Assembly (NCBI GenBank): GCA_022703195.1
Contig: JAKLEF010000163.1
Location: forward strand, 1-5,134
Direction of reading: 5' to 3'
DNA from: Candidatus Fermentibacterota bacterium
Lineage (GTDB): Bacteria > Fermentibacterota > Fermentibacteria > Fermentibacterales > Fermentibacteraceae
Length of the DNA: 5,134 bases
Shown here one piece after another: positions 1 through 5,134 of this stretch; position 1 is the stretch's first letter, and every line of letters begins with the position of its first letter. The translations under genes were made by a program, and so were the position numbers. The notes under the pieces are model-generated. The model was not told the origin of the DNA. It ran no database searches and saw only the letters and a list, made by a program, of their open reading frames with translations.

Positions 1-129
1 TTCACGTCGCCGCGCGGCCCGGACAATCGCCACCTCGACGGTGGCAAGATCTTCCGGCCGGACGAAGTTGCCTTGGACAAAATGGAGACCCGCCGTCCGC
101 AGCCGCGGGCCGGCGACGACTTCGGCCAT
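1..129. other. Anomalous segment at the left edge: possible chimeric or recombination junction
   Basis: The acyl-CoA synthetase frame stays open here, but residues 277-319, after AVPLLF, do not look like the expected continuation of the family (usually a helix beginning like LLFEAMY). Codon choice also changes. From 957 to 130 all 16 glutamates are GAG, 10 of 20 arginines are AGG/AGA and all phenylalanines are TTC. In the last 43 codons three of four glutamates are GAA, none of seven arginines is AGG/AGA, and TTT, CAA and CTT appear. The plus-strand frame is also open and protein-like here. This could be an assembly chimera, a real recombination point or ordinary local variation; the sample is small. 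Confidence 0.45.
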
Positions 130-957
130 GAAGAGCAGCGGCACGGCCAGGATCACGGTGGCTCCGGTGCTGGCTATGTCCTCGCCGACATACCTCAGCC
201 CCCGGCATATGATGTAGGTGGCCCCTGCGCTGAGAGGAGCCAGGAACCCGCAGCTGCACTCGTAGGTGTGGTGCAGCGGGAGGATCGAGAGGAAGACGTC
301 GTTCTCCTCGATCTCGATGAACTGACGCGTCTGCCTGACGACGGCGATCAGGTTCCGCTGGCACAGCATGACGCCCTTGGCCTGGCCCATCGTCCCCGAC
401 GTGTAGTAGATGGCCGCCGGGGCGGAGATGTCGTAGTCGACGGGGAGCCTGTCCTCGCCGCTCCTGCCCTCCGAGAGCATGTCCTCGAACAGCGAGCATC
501 CGGCGGGGCCGGCGCAGTTCATCGCCACGAGCCTGAGGCTGCGGCCGTGGCCGGGTCCGCCCAGGAAGTCCTGCATGTAGGAATAGTCGAAGAAGGCCAT
601 GTTGGCGCCGGAATAGTGCAGGATGGCCCTCATCTCCTGGAACGGCAGCTCTCTGTCGATTGGGACGACTATCCCTCCGCTCCGCAGGGCCGCGAGGTAC
701 ACGACCGCCCAGGAGATGCTGTTCCGCCCCACTACGCCAACGATGGGGGACCGGTTCTCTGCCAGCATGGCCGCAGCCATCGCCTCGACATCCCGGTGGA
801 GGTCGGCGTATGTGATGGTGCGCCAGGTGCCGTCCGGGAGAGGCTCCCTGATGGCCTCCCGTCCGGGATGGGCCTCCGCGGCCCTGGCCAGCATGGCCGG
901 CACGCTCTCGAAGGCCGGAATGTTGTTCAAGGGCCCCCCGGGAACGATCCTGCTCAC
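1..957 (-). CDS. AMP-binding acyl-CoA synthetase/ligase (ANL superfamily), 3' end cut off by the window edge
   Basis: The first 319 codons of an adenylate-forming enzyme that activates a carboxylic acid, probably a fatty acid, with ATP and then usually transfers it to CoA. The N-terminus (NNIPAFESVPAMLARAAEAHPGREAI, about 11-36, in two readable blocks) is typical of long-chain acyl-CoA ligases. The ATP/phosphate-binding A3 loop is YYTSGTMGQAKGVML at 184-198. LPLHHTYE (H229, H230) and the segment APLSAGATYIICRGLRYVGEDI match the FadD-like subgroup. The GTG start at 957-955 is chosen because no ATG, GTG or TTG lies in frame between it and the preceding gene. A G-rich GGGGGTGGG precedes it at short spacing, so the start is moderately sure. 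It lies about 70 bases after the SUMF1-fold gene. From residue 277 onward the sequence stops resembling the family and codon use changes (see the entry at 1-129). The C-terminal lid domain is outside the window. Confidence 0.9.
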   Translation of the reverse strand, partial: MSRIVPGGPLNNIPAFESVPAMLARAAEAHPGREAIREPLPDGTWRTITYADLHRDVEAMAAAMLAENRSPIVGVVGRNSISWAVVYLAALRSGGIVVPIDRELPFQEMRAILHYSGANMAFFDYSYMQDFLGGPGHGRSLRLVAMNCAGPAGCSLFEDMLSEGRSGEDRLPVDYDISAPAAIYYTSGTMGQAKGVMLCQRNLIAVVRQTRQFIEIEENDVFLSILPLHHTYECSCGFLAPLSAGATYIICRGLRYVGEDIASTGATVILAVPLLFMAEVVAGPRLRTAGLHFVQGNFVRPEDLATVEVAIVRAARRRE

Positions 958-1027
958 GATCCCACCCCCGGTCGAGGAGATGAACGGCCCGCCGGGCGGA
1001 CAGCCCGTCCTGGCCCCGGGAACCCGC

Positions 1028-2329
1028 TCACTGCCTGTCCATCGTCGCTGCCACCCTGAATCCGGCGAACGGATATCCGAGCCCGGCGTCCAGCAGGAGC
1101 CTGGCGGCGCACCTGCAGTCACCCGGGGAAGACAGCCAGCTGCCACCCCTGAGGCATCCAATCGTATCGGGTGCGCCCTGCGGGGTCAATGAGCCCCCTC
1201 CCTGCAGGTCCGAGCACCACTCCCACACGTTGCCGGCCATGTCCATGAGCCCCCAGGGATTGCCCGGGAAGCTGCCCGCCGGGGAAGTCTCGCTGAAGCC
1301 GTCGCTTATCTCGGGCGCCCTGGCGGCAATCGTCTCGCTCGCATCCGAGCAGTTGAGGAGGGAACCGTCGGGCTGGGAGTCGCCCCACGGCCAGGTGCGC
1401 CCGTCGCCGGTGGATGCGGCGTACTCCCACTCGATCTCGGAGGGGAGCTTGAAGGACATCCGCGACCCGTCCACCAGCGTCAGCCAGTCGCAGTAGAGCG
1501 AACAGGCGGCGTACGTCACCCCCCTGACGGGGAAGCCCTCCCTGCCTGGGTTCACGAGATAGCCGCCGGCTTCGACCGCCGCGATCTCGAGCGGGTAGTC
1601 GCACGCGAACAGATCCGACAGGAAGGCGGTCTTCCCGCTGCCGAGCACGGGATCGGGCACCGCCCTGGGGTCCATGGAGTTGAGGAAGTTGCAGAACTCG
1701 AGGTTCGTCACCTCGGTCCTGCCGAGATAGAAGTCGCCCACCGAGACGGTCCGCGGGGGCAGGCCGCCTCCAGGCCCTCCCTGGAACTCGTACTCGCCGC
1801 CCGGGATGAAGACGAGGCCGCCGCCCGCCTCCGAGGGGAAGCTGAAGTGGATGGACGAGGGAGTGTTTGCCGCCAGAACGATCGTCTCCCTGAGCTCCAC
1901 CCGGCCGCTGACCGCGCTGACGACATGCCGCCCGGGCTCGGCGATCCCGAGGGTCACGGGGGTCGTGCCGGCGTCTCTGCCGTCCACGAGCACGGCCGCT
2001 CCCGAGGGCCTCGATGTAACAGTCACGGGGAAGACGTAGTCCAGGTAGACCATCACGTTCCTGTCGCCGGGGAGCACGAGGGTGTCGGCCGGCGAGTATC
2101 CGTCGAGCGTCACTGTGATCCTGACGCCACCCTCCGGAACGGGGAGCCAGGCCGGAGCCCTGAAGCCCGGGGAATCCTCGGGCGTCACCGTGGAACCGGA
2201 GGGGATGGTCTGCACCGCCACGAATCCTCTCGGCCAGTCGGGCACCAGCAGCAGGGCCAGCGCGGCCGCGAGGAGGCACAGCTCCGTCGGGAGCACCCAG
2301 CTCGGATCCGGGAGGCCGGCCCTGCGCAC
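1028..2329 (-). CDS. Membrane-anchored PEGA plus SUMF1/FGE-fold protein lacking the catalytic cysteine pair
   Basis: A 433-residue protein. An uncleaved anchor or signal segment (about 16-30, ELCLLAAALALLLV) should place the rest outside the cytoplasm. Next come two PEGA-type beta domains. The first is degenerate (about 37-98, with LDGYSPADT). The second is typical (about 102-164, with TSRPSGAAVLVDGRDAGTTP). A formylglycine-generating-enzyme (SUMF1) fold fills about 172-430: LVFIPGGEY, GRTEVTNLEFCNFLN, KLPSEIEWEYAA (W301), MAGNVWEWC (367-372), RGGSW (394-398) and AGFRVA near the end. In true FGE the active cysteines follow GGS in a CxxxxC pattern. Here the segment reads GGSWLSSPGDCRCAAR, with Ser400 at the first position and only C405 and C407 nearby. 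Sulfatase activation is therefore unlikely; a structural or ligand-binding role is more plausible. The GTG start (2329-2327) shares one base with the radical SAM TAG. The ribosome binding site is weak, and an ATG start at 2413 is possible but would overlap by 85 bases. Confidence 0.88.
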   Translation of the reverse strand: MRRAGLPDPSWVLPTELCLLAAALALLLVPDWPRGFVAVQTIPSGSTVTPEDSPGFRAPAWLPVPEGGVRITVTLDGYSPADTLVLPGDRNVMVYLDYVFPVTVTSRPSGAAVLVDGRDAGTTPVTLGIAEPGRHVVSAVSGRVELRETIVLAANTPSSIHFSFPSEAGGGLVFIPGGEYEFQGGPGGGLPPRTVSVGDFYLGRTEVTNLEFCNFLNSMDPRAVPDPVLGSGKTAFLSDLFACDYPLEIAAVEAGGYLVNPGREGFPVRGVTYAACSLYCDWLTLVDGSRMSFKLPSEIEWEYAASTGDGRTWPWGDSQPDGSLLNCSDASETIAARAPEISDGFSETSPAGSFPGNPWGLMDMAGNVWEWCSDLQGGGSLTPQGAPDTIGCLRGGSWLSSPGDCRCAARLLLDAGLGYPFAGFRVAATMDRQ

Positions 2330-3729
2330 TAGTCCAGCCAGGAGTTGCCCAGGACAGCTCTTGCGTCGTCGAGGAGCTGTCCCATGGCCACGTCGCGCCA
2401 GAACCTCCTCCATATGTAGGAGGGCCTGAAGTAGAATCTCCTGTGGAAGAGGCCGTAATACATCCGGATGGTGTCCCAGCCGAGCGTTTCATGCTCCCAG
2501 ACCTCGCTCGTGCAGTGGAAGTTGTACTTGTCCCAGTCCTCCGACCTGATCCTGCCATCCATCTTCAGCTTGCGGTAGAGCGCCGAGGACGGGAAGGGAA
2601 GGGTCATGGAGGCCTTCGCATACGTCAGGGGCAGGGAGCAGGCGAACCTGATGGTCTCCTCCATCGTCTCGACAGTATCTCCGGGGAGGCCGACCATGAA
2701 GAACCCCACCGTCTCGATGCCGGCCCGGTGCGCCATCCCCACGGCATCCCTGATCCTCTCCGCCGACTGCCTCTTGTTCACCCCGGCCAGTATCCCGTCC
2801 ACCCCGCTCTCGATACCGAACGCGACCTGGTAGCATCCCGCCCTCTTCGCGAGCCTGAAGAAACCCTCGTCGACGTCATGTACGTTGACGCCGGTCGGCA
2901 GGGCCCACGGAGCCGGGAAGCCGCGCCTGACCATGAGTTCGCAGACCTCGGAAGCCCGGGCGATGTCGGCGGTGAAGTTGTTGTCCTTGATATGTATGTC
3001 CCTGAATCCGATATCGAGCATCCGGAACATCTCGTCCACGACCCGCCCGGGGGACTTGAACCTCACGGAGTGGCCGAAGATCGTCTGGCTGCAGTAGAGG
3101 CAGTGATGGTTGCACCCGCGGTTGGTCTCCATGTAGCCCACCGGATTCCGCCGGGCGGCGATGTGCGGAGACCTGTAGAAGCGCAGGTCGTGGAGCTGCC
3201 AGGCCGGCAGGGGCAGGTCGTCGAGATCGGCGATCATCTCCCTGTGCGGGGTGAGGATGACCTTCCCGTCCCTGCGGAACGCCACGCCGGCGATCCCGGA
3301 GGGATCGTCCCCCCTGCAGATCTCGACGATGGTCCTCTCGCCCTCGCCCATGGCCACGATGTCGAAGGCTCCGCTCCCGAGGGACTCTTCCGGAAGGGTA
3401 GTGGCGTGCACGCCGCCTGCGATCGTCGTGACTCCCGGGAGCTCCTCCCTCGCGATCTCCGCCAGGCGGCGGGCTTCGCTCCACAGCGGAGTGGTGAAGG
3501 TTATCCCGACGAAATCGGGCCTGTATTCCCTGAGCAGCCTCCTGTAGGCCTCCTCGGGCCTCCCCTCTATCATGAGATCTGCTATTGCCGCCTCCATGCC
3601 GGCCTCCAGCAGCGCTCCGGCGAGGCTGGCCAGAGTGATGAAGGGCGCGGAGGTGATGGCGACCCGGATGTGGCTCTTGTCGTAGACGCCGATCGCGGAG
3701 GGTGGATTCACGAGCAGAGTGCGGCTCAA
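2327..3729 (-). CDS. B12-binding-domain radical SAM protein, substrate unknown (coding sequence ends at 2329)
   Basis: A 466-residue enzyme (TAG stop at 2331-2329) with the class B radical SAM layout: a Rossmann-like cobalamin-binding domain, then a radical SAM barrel. The N-terminal domain (about 1-145) opens with LLVNPP (5-10), has the helix APFITLASLAGALLEAG (28-44) and ends its fold around AGGVHAT (104-110). The [4Fe-4S] cluster motif is CxxxCxxC at C206, C210 and C213 (GCNHHCLYC). Later barrel motifs are DNNFT, FGIESG (304-309) and FFMVGLPGD (343-351). The C-terminal part contains YNFHCTSEVWEHETLGWDTI and an aromatic, arginine-rich run. The cobalamin-ligand motif DxHxxG is absent, as in many BchE-like and lipid-modifying members. 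The start is TTG at 3729-3727. A GAGGAG sits five bases upstream, the TTG overlaps the protease stop (TTGA), and family similarity begins at this residue. The reaction (methylation, cyclisation or other) cannot be told. Confidence 0.93.
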
Positions 3730-4544
3730 GTCGTCTCCTCGGATGCAGCCTGCCGCCTGCGGGCGGCCCTGCTCCCGGATCGCGCGAGGATGGTCAGACC
3801 AGCGGTGCCGGCGAGCAGGACCGCGGTCAGCATAGGTGAGGATTCCGGGCCGAAGGCCCCGAACGGATCCGACAGCGGCTCCCAGATCGACGGAAGCTCG
3901 ATGCCGCTGACGTTCCATCCCGCCACCATGCCGGTGAACAGGTTCCAGGCCCAGTGGACCAGGGAGAGCCCGGCGAGCCCCGTACCGAGCACCCTCAGCA
4001 TCCCCAGGAGGATCCCGAACAGCAGTATGTTGGCGATCCCGGGCGCGTCGGAACCCGGATTGTCCAGGTGGACGGCCGCGAAGAGGGCGGAGGATGCCAG
4101 CACCGGCAGGATCCCGCTCCCTTTCATGTGGAAGGCGTCGAGGAGGAAGCACCTGAACTGCAGTTCCTCGGAGGCGGCCACCAGGAGCAGCACGAAGGCC
4201 ATCGGGACCCAGCCGCCGGCATCCCCCCTGCCCAGACCGCAGACGGCCGCGGACACTCCGAACGGGAACAGCACCAGAGCTGCTGCAGCCGCCACCAGCC
4301 ACGGTCTCCCGGACCCGAGCCTCGGCCACGGCGTCGGCAGGAGGAACCAGAGCGGCAGCACCGCGGGGATGGTGCAGGCGGCGGTCCCCCACAGCCATGC
4401 GCCCGGGAGGTCGAGCACCCCCGCGGCCCGCAGGGCGGACCGGAATACGAACATGCCGGCGACGGCCGCCAGGACGATGCCGATCCTGGCGGGGATCCCC
4501 GGCGGTGCAGTCCGACCGACGGGCGCATCGTGGGATGGAGTCAT
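3726..4544 (-). CDS. CPBP family intramembrane glutamic-type (Abi/CAAX-like) protease
   Basis: A 272-residue multi-pass membrane protein of the CPBP family (Rce1/Abi type), whose members cleave substrates within the membrane or act in bacteriocin self-immunity. All three family motifs are visible: EExxxR as EELQFR at 126-131, FxxxH as FAAVH at 155-159, and HxxxN as HWAWN at 197-201. These supply the catalytic glutamates, histidines and asparagine. About seven or eight hydrophobic segments can be seen, roughly at 21-38, 51-69, 81-101, 112-126, 145-159, 170-190, 190-210 and 238-254. A basic, then acidic, tail follows at 255-272. The ATG start overlaps the tpiA stop in ATGA. A GGAGG lies 11 bases upstream, rather far, so initiation probably relies on coupling. 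The stop TGA overlaps the next gene's TTG. Family assignment is firm. The substrate is unknown, and nothing here shows prenyl-protein processing. Confidence 0.93.
   Translation of the reverse strand: MTPSHDAPVGRTAPPGIPARIGIVLAAVAGMFVFRSALRAAGVLDLPGAWLWGTAACTIPAVLPLWFLLPTPWPRLGSGRPWLVAAAAALVLFPFGVSAAVCGLGRGDAGGWVPMAFVLLLVAASEELQFRCFLLDAFHMKGSGILPVLASSALFAAVHLDNPGSDAPGIANILLFGILLGMLRVLGTGLAGLSLVHWAWNLFTGMVAGWNVSGIELPSIWEPLSDPFGAFGPESSPMLTAVLLAGTAGLTILARSGSRAARRRQAASEETT
3735..3740 (-). promoter_or_regulatory. Strong Shine-Dalgarno that fixes the TTG start of the radical SAM gene
   Basis: Minus-strand GAGGAG, five bases before the TTG at 3729-3727, embedded in the last codons of the protease gene. 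It is the best ribosome binding site in the window. It justifies a TTG start over the first in-frame ATG (residue 45), which would cut into the cobalamin-binding domain. Confidence 0.7.
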
Positions 4545-5134
4545 CCCGACGTGCGCCTCCGGGACCCGATTATGCCGAGGAAGGAGCCTGCATCGAGGCT
4601 GGCCCCGCCCACGAGCGCTCCGTCGACGTCGGGCATCGCGAGGATGGATCCGGCGTTGCCCGGGTTCACGCTGCCCCCGTAGATGATCCTGCAGGAGCCG
4701 GCGAAAGGCCCGGGATGGAGCCTCGCGAGCACTCCCCTGACGTGACCGTGCATGGCCGACGCCTGCTCCGGAGTCGCATTCCTGCCCGTGCCGATCGCCC
4801 ACACGGGTTCGTATGCCACGACGATCATGGCTGGATCGGGATCGGCAATCCCCGCCAGGGCGGAATCCAGCATCTCCTCGACGACGGCCTTCTCCATCCC
4901 GGCTTCCCGCTCGGGGAGGGTCTCGCCGACGCAGAGAACGACGCCAAGGCCGGATCCGAGGGCGGCCCGGAGCTTGCGGGCCACCGTGTCATGCGACTCG
5001 CCGAGGCTGTGTCGCCTCTCGCTGTGCCCGACGATCGCCCAGGAGCATCCGGCCTCGACCAGCATCCCTGCCGAGATCTCCCCGGTGAAGGCTCCCCTGC
5101 CCTCGTAGAAGAGGTCCTGCGATCCCAGCGCGGC
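4541..5134 (-). CDS. tpiA: Triosephosphate isomerase, 5' end cut off by the window edge
   Basis: Cytoplasmic glycolytic and gluconeogenic enzyme that interconverts dihydroxyacetone phosphate and glyceraldehyde 3-phosphate. The frame is open to the right edge, giving 197 residues; about 55-60 N-terminal residues, including the catalytic lysine of strand 1, lie outside. The signature motifs are intact in fragment numbering. WAIVGHSERR (32-41) carries the electrophilic His37, AYEPVWAIGTG (107-117) carries the catalytic base Glu109 and the start of the mobile loop 6, and IIYGGSVNPGNA (150-161) and DGALVGGASLD (171-181) form the phosphate-binding loops 7 and 8. The internal ATG at 5065 is not the start, because the family sequence AALGSQDLFYEGRGAFTGEI continues upstream of it. 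The TGA stop overlaps the ATG of the protease gene (ATGA). The enzyme looks fully functional, and identification is secure. Confidence 0.97.
   Translation of the reverse strand, partial: AALGSQDLFYEGRGAFTGEISAGMLVEAGCSWAIVGHSERRHSLGESHDTVARKLRAALGSGLGVVLCVGETLPEREAGMEKAVVEEMLDSALAGIADPDPAMIVVAYEPVWAIGTGRNATPEQASAMHGHVRGVLARLHPGPFAGSCRIIYGGSVNPGNAGSILAMPDVDGALVGGASLDAGSFLGIIGSRRRTSG
4556..4560 (-). promoter_or_regulatory. Possible Shine-Dalgarno (GGAGG) for the CPBP protease
   Basis: Minus-strand GGAGG inside the 3' end of tpiA, 11 bases before the ATG at 4544-4542. The spacing is longer than ideal. With the ATGA stop/start overlap, the protease may be translated mainly by ribosomes terminating on tpiA. 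Confidence 0.4.

Noticed and set aside
993..1007. A short hairpin (5-bp stem CGGGC/GCCCG, 5-base loop) between the SUMF1-fold and acyl-CoA synthetase genes
   Set aside because: The stem is short, there is no following T tract, and such pairings are common by chance in GC-rich DNA. It is not enough to call a terminator.
73..1059. A 328-codon open frame on the plus strand
   Set aside because: It is antisense to the acyl-CoA synthetase with its clear YYTSGTMGQAKG loop. It is low-complexity, rich in G, A, R and P, and has no domain. Its first part falls in the odd left-edge segment, so a foreign plus-strand gene end there cannot be fully excluded.
1028..2329. Annotation of the SUMF1-fold protein as a sulfatase-activating formylglycine-generating enzyme
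   Set aside because: The catalytic CxxxxC after GGS is missing and no sulfatase gene is in the window.
1119..2558. A 479-codon open frame on the minus strand in another frame
   Set aside because: It overlaps the SUMF1-fold gene in a shifted frame and gives an Arg/Gly/Ala-rich translation without motifs, while the 1028-2329 frame carries the full domain.
3730..4398. A 223-codon upstream extension of the radical SAM frame, giving a 689-residue protein
   Set aside because: The added part lies inside the protease gene in another frame and has no family resemblance. The radical SAM family sequence begins at the TTG at 3729, behind GAGGAG.
2443..4686. A 747-codon open frame on the plus strand
   Set aside because: It lies antisense to the radical SAM, protease and tpiA genes, all of which show catalytic motifs. 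The plus-strand translation has no recognisable domain and a skewed composition. It is a by-product of G/C-rich third positions.

Overview
The window is a compact, GC-rich stretch of bacterial chromosome. All five genes that can be supported lie on the minus strand and read from right to left. In transcription order they are: the 3' two thirds of triosephosphate isomerase (tpiA, cut by the right edge), a CPBP-family intramembrane protease, a cobalamin-binding-type radical SAM enzyme, a membrane-anchored PEGA/SUMF1-fold protein, and the N-terminal part of an AMP-forming acyl-CoA synthetase (cut by the left edge). There are no RNA genes, mobile elements, CRISPR arrays or clear terminators.

The first four genes are packed end to end. 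tpiA and the protease share ATGA. The protease and the radical SAM gene share TTGA, with a TTG start behind a strong GAGGAG ribosome binding site. The radical SAM gene and the SUMF1-fold gene share one base in TAGTG. The only gap is about 70 bases, before the acyl-CoA synthetase. This looks like one transcription unit with translational coupling, although no promoter is visible.

The host uses mostly G- or C-ending codons, with frequent AGG for arginine and GAG for glutamate. Anchored PEGA plus SUMF1-fold proteins and B12-type radical SAM enzymes are common in uncultivated anaerobes of the FCB and neighbouring groups (for example Fermentibacterota, Eisenbacteria or Krumholzibacteriota). That placement is a guess from gene content and style, not a proof.

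Functionally, tpiA is core glycolysis. The other four suggest envelope or lipid-related chemistry: an acyl-activating enzyme, a radical SAM enzyme of a group that often modifies lipids or tetrapyrroles, and two membrane proteins. No shared pathway can be proved from the sequence. I did not find a clear new system. The most notable points are the SUMF1-fold protein lacking the catalytic cysteine pair, the radical SAM enzyme of unknown substrate in a tightly coupled gene string, and an abrupt change of codon use and loss of family resemblance in the last 130 bases at the left edge, which may be an assembly or recombination junction.
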